A DNA stretch of 64,000 bases from assembly GCF_001458255.1 (NCBI RefSeq), contig NZ_CYSB01000040.1, positions 248,001-312,000 of the forward strand, given 5' to 3'. Origin of the DNA: Thalassovita autumnalis (GTDB taxonomy: Bacteria; Pseudomonadota; Alphaproteobacteria; Rhodobacterales; Rhodobacteraceae). The notes below the pieces were generated by a model, which saw nothing but the letters and a program-made list of their open reading frames with translations, was not told the DNA's origin and made no database searches. Positions 18,746 to 26,781 of this stretch are shown piece after piece (within the stretch, counting starts at the first letter, position 1; every line of letters starts with the position of its first letter). Made by a program: the position numbers and the translations under genes.

Positions 18746-18781
18746 AGTGGACGGGGGCGCCTGCACCTGCCGTCGCGCAGT

Positions 18782-18809
18782 GAGTATTTTTGGATCATTG
18801 AAAGGCGGG
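18782..18809. repeat. Intergenic repeat, copy 1
   Basis: GAGTATTTTTGGATCATTGA followed by AAGGCGGG. A near-identical element occurs at 23289-23314. Both copies lie shortly after the 3' end of a gene. Confidence 0.5.
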
Positions 18810-18965
18810 AGTGAGTCTGGCTGAACCGGGCGCAATGCCGCTAGGCCGGGTCATCTGTAACATTGCCACCTTGCGGCTAACGTCCTGTCACAGCACCGTG
18901 AGGGCTGTAGCGCGGGGCTGAAACCTCCTCCACATTGGGATCAACCGAACCGGAGGAGACTGAAG

Positions 18966-19433
18966 ATGCCCAGCCAACTGACCCGTCGCCACATCCTGCT
19001 GACCCTGCCCGCCGCAGCCGCCGCGCTGAGCCTGCCCAGCCTTGCCAGCGCCGCGACGCCGAAGATCTACACCGAAGACGGCATTGCCGTGGATGGATCG
19101 GATGTGGTGGCCTATTTCACTGACAAAAAGCCGGTGATGGGGCGCGCAGACATCACCCATGACTGGATGGGCGCCACCTGGCGGTTTGCATCTGAGGAAA
19201 ATCGCGCCGCCTTCGCCGCCGACCCCGAGGCCTATGCGCCGCAGTTTGGCGGCTATTGCGCCTATGCGGTTGCCAATGGCGCCACCGCCCCCACTGTGCC
19301 CGAGGCCTGGCGCATTGTGGATGGCAAACTGTACCTGAACTTCTCCAAAGGGGTGCAGAAGCGCTGGCTTGAAGATGTGCCGGGCAACATCGCCAAAGCC
19401 AACGCAAACTGGCCCGCGGTATTGGACCGTTAA
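18966..19433 (+). CDS. Exported YHS-domain protein
   Basis: The 155-residue protein has an N-terminus with twin Arg and a hydrophobic Ala/Leu stretch ending in ASA near residue 31 (LTRRHILLTLPAAAAALS), so export by Tat or Sec is likely. The mature part is a YHS domain: YTEDGIAVDGSDVVAYF, WRFASEENRAAFAADPEAYAPQFGGYCAYAVANG. YHS domains are small Cys-containing modules linked to metal binding, though only one Cys is visible here. It converges on the ABC-F gene with a 4-nt 3' overlap. Confidence 0.85.
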   Translation: MPSQLTRRHILLTLPAAAAALSLPSLASAATPKIYTEDGIAVDGSDVVAYFTDKKPVMGRADITHDWMGATWRFASEENRAAFAADPEAYAPQFGGYCAYAVANGATAPTVPEAWRIVDGKLYLNFSKGVQKRWLEDVPGNIAKANANWPAVLDR

Positions 19434-20962
19434 ACCTCCACCTGCATCTGGCTGGAAAAGAAGCCTTCGGGGGCTGCCACCTCCTGCAGATGAGCGGTGG
19501 AGCCGCGCGGCGTGATCTGCCAGAACCGGGTGCCGGTGTTGCGCACAAAGGCGCGGTCATGACTGACGATCAGGGCTGTGGTGCCCTCGGCCTGCAGTTC
19601 GGCCTCCAAGGCTTCCTGTCCTTCAATGTCCAGGTGGTTGGTCGGCTCATCCAGAACGTAGAAGTTCGGCTGTTTCAGGCGCAACAGCAACATCGCCAGC
19701 CGCGCCCGCTGTCCACCTGACAAGTTAGACAGGGGGCGGTCCTGCATCTGATGGGCCATGCCGGCGCCAGCTAGCACCATCCGGGCAGACCGATCGCCGA
19801 TGTCGGAACTGCCCGCCACCGCCTCCATCGGGGTTTTGAAGGATGCAAGCTGGCTAAGATCCTGCGTGGAGACACCCGGCACCGCCGAAGGCACCCCCCG
19901 GATCTGCGCATCCTGCCCGGTCAATGCCGCGATCACCCGTTTGACCAGCGTCGTTTTCCCAGACCCGTTGCCACCCAGCAAAACCACCCGGTCACCCCGG
20001 TTGATCCACAGCTGCGGGACCTTGAACAAAAGCGCCCCATCGGGCCGCAAAACCTCACAAGGGTCCAGCGTGACCAAGGCCTTGTTATGGGTGCTGGAGC
20101 TGTCGAGGCGGATCCGCCCGGCGCTACGGTCCTGTTGGGCGGGGCGCGCTGCCTCTTCCAGCCTGTCCGCCCGGGCGGTCAGCTGTTTGGTCTTGGTCAG
20201 CAAGAGGTCCGAGCCTGAGTTGATGCCGGTGTTTTTCAGCTTCGCCGCCTGACGCCGCAACTGGCCCGCTTTGGCCATGTCATTTTCAAACTGGCGCGCC
20301 TGGGCCGCGTCATGTTCCACCAGCGCAGCGCGCGCGGCGCCATAGGGCAGCGCATATTGCGGGGATCCATCTGTGCGCAGGAACAGGCTGCGATTGCAGG
20401 TCGCTTCCAGAAAGGCGCGGTCATGGCTGACGATCACACAGGCCACCTGCCGGGCCACTGTGGCCAGCCAGTCCTGTAGGATGCCGATCCGTTGCAGATC
20501 CAGATGGTTGGTCGGCTCATCCATCAGCAAGACATCGGGCTCTGCGATCCAGGCCCGCGCCAGCAGCGCCACCCGTTGCCAGCCGCCGGACAGCGTGGTC
20601 ATCGGCTGGTGCCACAACTCAAAAGGCACCTGCAGATCAGCCAAAACCACATCCACCCGCCAGCTTTCATGTTCGGCCAGATCAGTGTCCAGCGCCCCCA
20701 GCACCACGTCATAAAGGCTGAGGGACAACAGATCGTCAGGCACATGCTGCGGCACTAGGGCTGGGCGCAGGCCACGGGCGGCGGTGCGCTCCCCCTCGGT
20801 GGGGTCCAACGTACCCGACAGCAACGACAGCAAGGTGGATTTACCGCGCCCGTTGGCGGCGATTACACCCAGGCGGTCACCTTTGTTCAGCGTGACAGAG
20901 AGGTCGCGAAACAGAGGATCCGCGAAAATGACAGCGGTTTTGTTCAGGGAAATCAGGGACAT
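19430..20962 (-). CDS. ABC-F family ATPase
   Basis: This 510-residue soluble protein has two ABC cassettes and no membrane domain. Walker A motifs are ANGRGKST and GGNGSGKTT; signature motifs are TLSGGW and NLSGGQRARLA; Walker B is VLLMDEPTNHLDL and FYVLDEPTNHLDI. The linker between the cassettes is basic and helical (residues ~230-285), as in ribosome-acting ABC-F proteins. These bind the ribosomal E site and relieve stalling or antibiotic block. The first cassette reads GRGKST where GxGKST is usual, which is tolerated. It has a structured leader with a 23-codon upstream ORF (20963-21146), so translation-linked control is likely. Confidence 0.9.
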   Translation of the reverse strand: MSLISLNKTAVIFADPLFRDLSVTLNKGDRLGVIAANGRGKSTLLSLLSGTLDPTEGERTAARGLRPALVPQHVPDDLLSLSLYDVVLGALDTDLAEHESWRVDVVLADLQVPFELWHQPMTTLSGGWQRVALLARAWIAEPDVLLMDEPTNHLDLQRIGILQDWLATVARQVACVIVSHDRAFLEATCNRSLFLRTDGSPQYALPYGAARAALVEHDAAQARQFENDMAKAGQLRRQAAKLKNTGINSGSDLLLTKTKQLTARADRLEEAARPAQQDRSAGRIRLDSSSTHNKALVTLDPCEVLRPDGALLFKVPQLWINRGDRVVLLGGNGSGKTTLVKRVIAALTGQDAQIRGVPSAVPGVSTQDLSQLASFKTPMEAVAGSSDIGDRSARMVLAGAGMAHQMQDRPLSNLSGGQRARLAMLLLRLKQPNFYVLDEPTNHLDIEGQEALEAELQAEGTTALIVSHDRAFVRNTGTRFWQITPRGSTAHLQEVAAPEGFFSSQMQVEV

Positions 20963-21106
20963 TTGCTCAGTCTTTCATGCACAGGGTGGCAGCGCATCGG
21001 CTGCCGATTAGGGCAAATCGAAAGACATGGCGCCGGCTAGGTTGGTCAGTGATCCGGCGGAATGCTGTCTCTGATCAGCCCTGCAAACGGATCTGCAGGG
21101 CACCCA
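20960..21106 (-). promoter_or_regulatory. Candidate translational attenuator of the ABC-F gene
   Basis: In minus-strand RNA order: hairpin 1 lies inside the end of the small ORF (CCCTGCA 21079-21085 with TGCAGGG 21094-21100). Hairpin 2 is CGCCGG (21031-21036) with CCGGCG (21054-21059). Hairpin 3 is GGCAGC (20988-20993) with GCTGCC (21000-21005). Two further interleaved pairings are GAAAGAC (21020-21026) with GTCTTTC (20970-20976), and GCAAAT (21013-21018) with ATTTGC (20961-20966). The latter covers the first two bases of the ABC-F start codon. They are mutually exclusive or form a pseudoknot. Confidence 0.5.
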
Positions 21107-21146
21107 CCGGTCCGCGGGTTCGATCGTGATAACGTTTGATATGCAT
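21075..21146 (-). CDS. 23-residue leader peptide upstream of the ABC-F gene
   Basis: An ATG preceded by a strong GGGAGGG ribosome site opens a 23-codon frame, 113 nt upstream of the ABC-F start on the same strand. The peptide begins MHIKRYHDRTRG and ends QIRLQG; it is basic, with no membrane segment. Its last third overlaps a perfect 7-bp hairpin that a translating ribosome would open. Small leader ORFs are known regulators of antibiotic-resistance ABC-F genes (msr and vmlR type). That it acts so here is inference. Confidence 0.5.
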   Translation of the reverse strand: MHIKRYHDRTRGPVGALQIRLQG

Positions 21147-21241
21147 CCGACCCTCCCTCATTGACTGGTCTGGTTTTACAAGAACTAACGCGACGCTAGC
21201 GGGCCTCAACCCAAGGGTCAAGCCGCAGCGAAACGGTGGCG

Positions 21242-21514
21242 TCACTTCAGCTGACTGTCTTTGGAGCCGCGGCGATTGATGCCGCCGCGCTGCTGGAAGG
21301 CGCCATCACGTTCTTCCTGACAATCGATGCACAGTTTCACCCCGGGGCGCGCCAGACGGCGGGCTTCGGGGATTTCCTCTTCGCACTCAGCACAATGGGT
21401 CAGGCTATCCCCCTGAGGCTCCGCCCGAGAGGCCCTCATGCGGGCCAGCTCATCCTTGATCGAGGCTTCGATCTGTTCTTCCACTGCGCCATCACGCGCC
21501 CAACCACCAGCCAT
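21242..21514 (-). CDS. Short DksA/TraR-type C4 zinc-finger protein
   Basis: The 90-residue protein has the motif CAECEEEIPEARRLARPGVKLCIDC, a C-x2-C...C-x2-C zinc finger of the DksA/TraR family, after a short N-terminal helix (EEQIEASIKDELARMRAS). It lacks the long coiled coil of full-length DksA, resembling short YbiI/TraR-like members that can enter the RNA polymerase secondary channel. It is a single gene between the ABC-F leader and a small membrane protein. Confidence 0.85.
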   Translation of the reverse strand: MAGGWARDGAVEEQIEASIKDELARMRASRAEPQGDSLTHCAECEEEIPEARRLARPGVKLCIDCQEERDGAFQQRGGINRRGSKDSQLK

Positions 21515-21604
21515 GGCCCCTCCTTAACACTGGGATTTATATGGCCCGGCTCAGCGCGAATGCAAATCAGCCGGATGCGGCGGATCAGACCAGCCCGGCC
21601 CCGC

Positions 21605-21922
21605 TCAGTCCAATTCGGTCCAAGGCCAAGGTTTGTCTTCGCTATCCGCCGTGATGTAGCGGGTCGCCTTGGCAAACCAGATACCGATATCGGTGCCAAA
21701 TCCGGCAATCCGTTCATTGCGCCGTTTGCCATTGGTCAACAGGATCCCCGCCTGCAGCAGCGCCAGAACCCCGATCACGGTTGAGGCAAAGCCCATCATC
21801 ACCCAGATCACGACGGAATACAGGATCCGCGCGCCCGGGCTTTCCACCACCACCAGCGATCGCGGTTCGGGCCGTGGTTCACGGTCCGGCATGACCTCAT
21901 CAAATTCGTTAGGATCCGCCAT
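21605..21922 (-). CDS. DUF4389-type small membrane protein
   Basis: The 105-residue protein has an acidic/Pro N-terminus, one hydrophobic segment (ILYSVVIWVMMGFASTVIGV) running into a second (LALLQAGILLTNG), then KRRNERIAGFGTDIGIW and DSEDKPWPW. This pattern matches the DUF4389 family as I know it. The function is unknown; the location is the inner membrane. It lies ~90 nt upstream of the DksA/TraR-type gene on the same strand. Confidence 0.7.
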   Translation of the reverse strand: MADPNEFDEVMPDREPRPEPRSLVVVESPGARILYSVVIWVMMGFASTVIGVLALLQAGILLTNGKRRNERIAGFGTDIGIWFAKATRYITADSEDKPWPWTELD

Positions 21923-22078
21923 GATCTTCCCTCAATCTCTCTGTCTTACATCTCTGTCTCAGACCAACGCCGCCCCGGCGCTGTTGCTTCGGCGCTATCA
22001 TAACGTGAAGCCTACGCAAGGTAACCCTTGGTGTCACGCAGGCCTGTGCCTACCCTGCCGCGCAAACGGGAGGGATCA

Positions 22079-23256
22079 ATGTTTAAATGGATTAAAAGGC
22101 TGTTCATCACAGCCCTCGTCTTGGCGGTGCTTGCATTTGCAGGCTTTGTCACCTTTGCACCAGCCTATGTGGCCAAACAAAGAAACGGTGTCATCGCCCA
22201 TGATCCCTACCCGGTCTCAGACGCGGCAGCCGAACTGCATGCCAGCCTGCTGGTGGGCGACTGGCATGCCGATCCGCTGCTGGGAAACGCGACCTGACAG
22301 AACGTGGCACCTATGGTCAGGTCGACCTGCCCCGCCTGCGCGAAGGCAACGTGGGCATGCAGGTCTTTACCGCCGTGACAAAATCGCCTTCGGGCCAAAA
22401 TTACGAACAGAACTCCGCCGAAGCGTTTGACAACATCACCCTTCTTGCGGTGGGTCAGCTGTGGCCGATGCGGACCTGGGACAGCCTGCTGCAGCGGGCG
22501 ATCTATCAGGCTGACAAGCTGGCTGGCTTTGAGGCCAAGGCACCGGATCACCTGAAAATCGTCCGGTCCTTGGCAGATCTGGAGGAGGTGATTGCCGCAC
22601 GCCAGAACGGATCGCAGGTGACCGCCGGCATCCTTGGCATCGAAGGCGCACATGCGCTGGAAGGCGACATTGCCAATATGGATGCGCTGGAGGATGCGGG
22701 ATACCGGCTGATCGGGCTGCACCACTTCTTTGACAACGAGCTTGGCGGATCGCTGCATGGGATCAGCAACGCTGGCCTCAACGAATTTGGCACTGCCGTT
22801 GTGAGTGAGGCCGCCAAACGTGGTATGGTGATTGACGTCGCCCATTCCAGCCCTGCCGTGGCCCGCGACGTGCTGGCGCTGGTTGAACAACCGATTGTGG
22901 TCAGCCACTCGGGCTTGCACGGCTATTGCCCGGTCAAACGCAACTACCAGGACAGCCTGATGAAAGCGATTGCCGACAAGGGGGGTGTCATCGGCATGGG
23001 CTATTGGACCGGCGCCGCCTGTGATGACATCACGCCAGCCGGCATTGCCAAGATGATCAAGGCCGCTGTGGAGACACTGGGGGAAGATCACGTGTCACTG
23101 GGTTCGGACTTTGACGGTTCGGTCGAGACTGCTTTTGACACGTCGGAGCTGGCCGCACTGACCCACGCATTGATGCTGGAAGGTCTGAGCGAGCCGCAGA
23201 TCCGCAAAGTGATGGGGGACAACATGCTGCGGGTGCTGCGCGCCAGTCTGAAGTGA
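22079..23256 (+). pseudogene. Membrane dipeptidase (renal dipeptidase family), frameshifted
   Basis: Two frames together make one ~392-residue dipeptidase. The first (22079-22297) has a membrane anchor (FKWIKRLFITALVLAVLAFAG) and the metal-binding start GDWHADPLL, then runs to a stop. The second continues from ~22285 as RDLTERGTYGQVDLPRLREG through IEGAHALEGD, IDVAHSS, VSHSGLHG and SLGSDFDG to 23256. Restoring one T in CTGCTG-GGAAACGC gives LLWKRDL, which fits the family's HADxLLW motif. A GGGAGG site precedes ATG 22079. This is either a genuine recent pseudogene or a one-base sequencing error; the rest of the gene looks intact. Confidence 0.8.
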
Positions 23257-23288
23257 GCGCAAGCGGCTAGGCTGCACGCCTCCGGCGG

Positions 23289-23314
23289 GAGTATTTGGAG
23301 ATCATTGAAAGGGG
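23289..23314. repeat. Intergenic repeat, copy 2
   Basis: GAGTATTTGGAGATCATTGA followed by AAGGGG, similar to 18782-18809 apart from two small indels. It is placed just after the dipeptidase 3' end and runs into the terminator. Confidence 0.5.
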
Positions 23315-23340
23315 CGCCATCATCAGCGGCGCCCCTTCTT
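23309..23340. terminator. Bidirectional terminator
   Basis: AAGGGGCGCC (23309-23318) pairs with GGCGCCCCTT (23328-23337) between the convergent dipeptidase and Gfo/Idh/MocA genes. Confidence 0.75.
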
Positions 23341-23343
23341 CAT

Positions 23344-24312
23344 TCAGACAGTGGCGAGGATTTGATCCAGCATCGCCTGGGTGCCGCGGGCCTGTTCCAG
23401 CGTCCAAGGGTATGCCGCCCCCTGCCGGATGGAACGACCAAAGTTCTGCACCTGCAGCACATATTGGTTCACGCCGGCAAAACGTTCCACCGTGGTGCTG
23501 CCATCCGGGCGTTTGATATGCAGCTCCGCCTGATCGAACACATTGGCGTTAAACGGGCAGGTCAGGGTCAGCAAAGCCTCCGTGCCATGAAAATGTACCT
23601 CTTGCCGGTTCGCCATGCGGATGGAGGTGAAACCCTGATAGGTAAAGCCGGGAAAATCAAAGCCGACATCGGCAAAGACATCAACGCCATAATCCATCTG
23701 AACCCGCGCATGGCTCAGGCGTTGTGGTTCTTGCCCTGTGGCCCAACGGGCGGAGCCGAGGGTGTAGACACCAATGTCACGCAGGCCACCACCGCCCTTT
23801 TCCGCCTGATTGCGGATGTTGCCCTGATCCAGATTGCGGAAGGTGAAAGCCGCGTTGACATGACACAGCTCCCCCAATGTGCCATCTGCGATCAATTCTT
23901 TCGCACGCTGCCACTGCGGGTGATGCACGATCATATAAGCCTCAGCCGCCAGCAGACCGGTTTGATCCCGCACCGCGATCAGCCGGTCAATCTGGGCCAC
24001 ATCCATGCCCACGGGCTTTTCACATAGGACGTGTTTGCCGGCCTCCAACGCCTTGATAGCCCAATCCACATGCAGGTGGTTTGGCAGCGGGATGTAAACC
24101 GCATCGATGTTGGGATCGCCCAGCAGGTCGTCATAGCTGTTGTGATGGGTGATCCCCGGCGCAAAAGCGGCGAATTCAGCGAATTTTTCCGCACTGGAGG
24201 TCGCAAGCGCTGCAAGCTCCGCCCCTTCGGCAGCATGAATGGCCGGGGCCATATGTTGGCGGGCAAAACGGGCCGCGCCCAGAATGCCCCAGCGGACAGG
24301 TTGATCAGTCAT
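23344..24312 (-). CDS. Gfo/Idh/MocA-family NAD(P)-dependent oxidoreductase
   Basis: The 322-residue protein has an N-terminal Rossmann fold (RWGILGAARFARQHMAPAI), the conserved EKPVGMDVAQ containing the family's EKP signature, and a C-terminal beta-sheet substrate domain with GGGLRDIGVYTLG. Members oxidise or reduce sugars, inositols or trans-dihydrodiols. The substrate cannot be read from the sequence. No sugar transporter is nearby. It lies 64 nt downstream of the capsule-type gene on the same strand. Confidence 0.88.
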   Translation of the reverse strand: MTDQPVRWGILGAARFARQHMAPAIHAAEGAELAALATSSAEKFAEFAAFAPGITHHNSYDDLLGDPNIDAVYIPLPNHLHVDWAIKALEAGKHVLCEKPVGMDVAQIDRLIAVRDQTGLLAAEAYMIVHHPQWQRAKELIADGTLGELCHVNAAFTFRNLDQGNIRNQAEKGGGGLRDIGVYTLGSARWATGQEPQRLSHARVQMDYGVDVFADVGFDFPGFTYQGFTSIRMANRQEVHFHGTEALLTLTCPFNANVFDQAELHIKRPDGSTTVERFAGVNQYVLQVQNFGRSIRQGAAYPWTLEQARGTQAMLDQILATV

Positions 24313-24376
24313 GTTAGCGCTCCCGTGGATTTTGCCGCGACTTTACGAGCCGCAGCACCCGGAGGCAAGTTGACGA

Positions 24377-25318
24377 TCAGGCGGCGCGCTGGGGCAACTG
24401 CTGCATGGCGTGCTCCACACGTTCCACAGCTTTGTCTTTCCACCCCTTGCCGGTCAGATCCAGACAGTTCTGGCGCAGGAACCAGAAGAGATATTCAGCG
24501 TTGGGCCAGTCCTTTTGGCGCGCCTCAACGGCCAGAGCTGGAAAATCGGCAAGATCCGTGACCGTCAGCACATTGTGATGGAACCCAACGGGTGAGAAGA
24601 CCAGCGAGGGCACCTCATGCAGCATCGCCTCAAAACTCACGCTGGAGCCAAGGCTGCAGCAGAGCGATGCGCCATTCAGCACGTCATGCACATTGGCCTC
24701 CACCAGTTGCAGCGCTGGTGTATCCTGTGCCATTTCGCGCAGCTCATGCCAAACGGCCCCGGACTGGCCCTCCGGATGGGCTTTGACCACAAGGCGGTCG
24801 CCCGGCAGATGCTGCAACAGGGCCTGCACCATCTGTAGATCACTGATGTCGCCAGCTTCGGATGCCTGTTCCGGGCCAAGGAAAACCGCGACATGGCCCT
24901 GACCGAAATCCTGTGTCAGATCAGGCTGCGGGCGTTTGGACTGGCGTTGTGTGACCAGGCGGCGCTGCTGGCGCTCAAAGAAAGCGCGCGCGCGATGGGC
25001 GGGCACTGTGATGGGATCAAAGGATGCAGCCGCAATGGCGCTGGCCTCACCGGTGCCCAACGGATCCATGTACCAGAAATCGCGCAGGGGGCCCGGTGCC
25101 GTATTCAACACATTCGGCAGATCGATCTGGCCCTCATGCACGATATGGAACAGGTCCCCCGCATAGTCAGATTTCACATCTGAGATCGGATCGACCCGGA
25201 ATGAGACCTGCCAGCCAGACCGCTGTAGCGCACGGCAGAGGTCGCCATAAAATCCGGCGGCCTGTGGATGGGCCAAGCCAGCTTGGGAAGGGGGCAAATG
25301 GATGAGACAGCGGCTCAT
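24377..25318 (-). CDS. Capsule polysaccharide synthesis/export-like protein
   Basis: The 313-residue protein has a GT-B-like C-terminal half: RLVVKAHPEGQSG followed by LNGASLCCSLGSSVSFEAMLHEVPSLVFSP. This resembles the KAHP and S-SVGFEA signature of KpsS/KpsC-type capsule glycosyltransferases. It would act in the cytoplasm on an activated sugar. No other capsule or glycan genes are adjacent, so it is an orphan here. Function is inferred from these motifs alone. Confidence 0.6.
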   Translation of the reverse strand: MSRCLIHLPPSQAGLAHPQAAGFYGDLCRALQRSGWQVSFRVDPISDVKSDYAGDLFHIVHEGQIDLPNVLNTAPGPLRDFWYMDPLGTGEASAIAAASFDPITVPAHRARAFFERQQRRLVTQRQSKRPQPDLTQDFGQGHVAVFLGPEQASEAGDISDLQMVQALLQHLPGDRLVVKAHPEGQSGAVWHELREMAQDTPALQLVEANVHDVLNGASLCCSLGSSVSFEAMLHEVPSLVFSPVGFHHNVLTVTDLADFPALAVEARQKDWPNAEYLFWFLRQNCLDLTGKGWKDKAVERVEHAMQQLPQRAA

Positions 25319-25630
25319 GAAAAGGGTCCTCGATCACGACGCCAAAAGCGATGCAATCCAAGGTTGATTTCGGGAAGTGATACCTCTTCCACCCGATCCG
25401 TCCTGACCACGGCCACTCGCACGTCTTCGTCTATTTAATTCTGGATGCAAAATATAAAGCCCCCTGTATTCATTCAATGATACAGAAGGATAGCTAACCC
25501 AAAGCATGCCCCTGCTCCCTTCGGAAGCGCATGGCAAATCCTAGACTTTGCAATCAAAAAAGAAGCCCCTCACCCGTATAAGGGCAAGAGGCACTACTCA
25601 AGGTTTAGCTTCACACACGTCGCGGCAGAG
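25319..25630. other. 312-nt gap between the capsule-type gene and rpoH
   Basis: No convincing gene is seen. The right part holds the rpoH terminator. The rest is comparatively AT-rich (around 25430-25500) and could carry the promoter of the minus-strand capsule-type gene. Confidence 0.5.
25554..25592 (-). terminator. Terminator of rpoH
   Basis: GCCCCTCACCC (25565-25575) pairs imperfectly with GGGCAAGAGGC (25582-25592). Read on minus, it is followed by a TTCTTTTTTG tract. Confidence 0.7.
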
Positions 25631-26527
25631 TTACGCCAGCGCCAGCATACCGCGTTCTGCAGCCAGATCGCGCATCCGCTTCTGCAATTTCTCAAAAGCG
25701 CGCACTTCAATCTGGCGGATCCGTTCCCGGCTGACGTCATATTGGCCCGACAGATCTTCCAGCGTCACGGTCTCATCCGACAGGCGGCGTTGCACCAGAA
25801 TATCGCGCTCACGCTCATTCAGCACATCCATCGCTTGTGACAGCAACTCACGGCGCGCTTCCAACTCATCACGTTCCGCGTAGTCACCGGCCTGGTCGGC
25901 ATCTTCATCTTCCAGCCAGTCCTGCCATTCCATGGTGCCTTCGCTTTCGGCACCCACCTGTGCATTCAGCGAGGCATCGCCACCGGACATCCGGCGGTTC
26001 ATCGAGATCACCTCATCCTCGGTCACGCCCAGATCGTTGGCGATCTGTTTGACGTTCTCGGGACGCAGGTCGCCCTCTTCCAGGGCGCCGATGCGGGCCT
26101 TGGCTTTGCGCAGATTAAAGAACAGTTTCTTCTGTGCCGAGGTGGTGCCGAGTTTCACTAGCGACCACGAGCGCAGGATGTATTCCTGGATCGAGGCACG
26201 GATCCACCACATGGCATAGGTCGCCAGACGGAAGCCTTTTTCCGGGTCAAAGCGTTTCACAGCCTGCATTAGGCCAACGTTGGCTTCGGAAATCACCTCA
26301 CCCTGAGGCAGGCCGTAGCCGCGATAGCCCATTGCAATCTTTGCTGCCAGACGCAGGTGAGAGGTCACCATCTTGTGGGCCGCGGCGCTGTCCTGCTCCT
26401 CTACCCAGCGTTTTGCCAGCATGTATTCCTCTTCCGGCTCCAGCATTGGAAATTTCCGGATTTCCTGCATGTAACGGTTCAGCCCGCCTTCGGGGGTCGG
26501 TGCCGGGAGGTTTGCGTAGTTGCCCAT
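25631..26527 (-). CDS. rpoH: RNA polymerase heat-shock sigma factor (sigma-32)
   Basis: This 298-residue group 3 sigma factor has region 2 motifs LVTSHLRLAAKIAMGYRGYG-like (TSHLRLAAKIAMGYRGYG), EANVGLMQAVKRFDPEKGFR and YAMWWIRASIQEYILRSWS, and region 4 ERERDILVQRRLSDE with DVSRERIRQIEVRAFEKL. The RpoH-box region (QKKLFFNLRKAK) is present, which identifies RpoH. ATG 26527 has an AGGGA site; an upstream TTG is weaker. It directs heat-shock transcription. Alphaproteobacteria often carry several rpoH copies, so this may be one of two. Confidence 0.95.
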   Translation of the reverse strand: MGNYANLPAPTPEGGLNRYMQEIRKFPMLEPEEEYMLAKRWVEEQDSAAAHKMVTSHLRLAAKIAMGYRGYGLPQGEVISEANVGLMQAVKRFDPEKGFRLATYAMWWIRASIQEYILRSWSLVKLGTTSAQKKLFFNLRKAKARIGALEEGDLRPENVKQIANDLGVTEDEVISMNRRMSGGDASLNAQVGAESEGTMEWQDWLEDEDADQAGDYAERDELEARRELLSQAMDVLNERERDILVQRRLSDETVTLEDLSGQYDVSRERIRQIEVRAFEKLQKRMRDLAAERGMLALA

Positions 26528-26719
26528 TGTTCCCTGTTCCAAGTTTAATGTTTAAGAGCTTAACATCCAGTTAAGAACGCTGTTAGCGCCTTTCAAGAGC
26601 CGCTCTTGGAAAAATCTCATCTGCTGTACGTAATATTGGCGCACAATCGCCCGGGGGAAACCCCTGCTACAGTGCGCTCACGCGCATGTGCTGTTTGTGA
26701 CAGTCCGCGCGCACCACCG

Positions 26720-26756
26720 CAAAACAAAAGAGCCGCCATAAATGCATGGCGGCTCT
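26720..26756 (-). terminator. Terminator of rluD
   Basis: AGAGCCGCCAT (26729-26739) pairs perfectly with ATGGCGGCTCT (26746-26756). On minus it is followed by TTTTGTTTTG. Confidence 0.8.
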
Positions 26757-26781
26757 GCAAGAATGTTTGGATCAGCACGCC

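Noticed and set aside
22271-22300. Programmed ribosomal frameshift in the dipeptidase
   Set aside because: No X-XXY-YYZ heptamer, no downstream pseudoknot evident; a one-base deletion explains the break fully.
25334-25537. 67-codon minus-strand frame downstream of rpoH
   Set aside because: No ribosome site or motif, lies in the AT-rich promoter-like gap.
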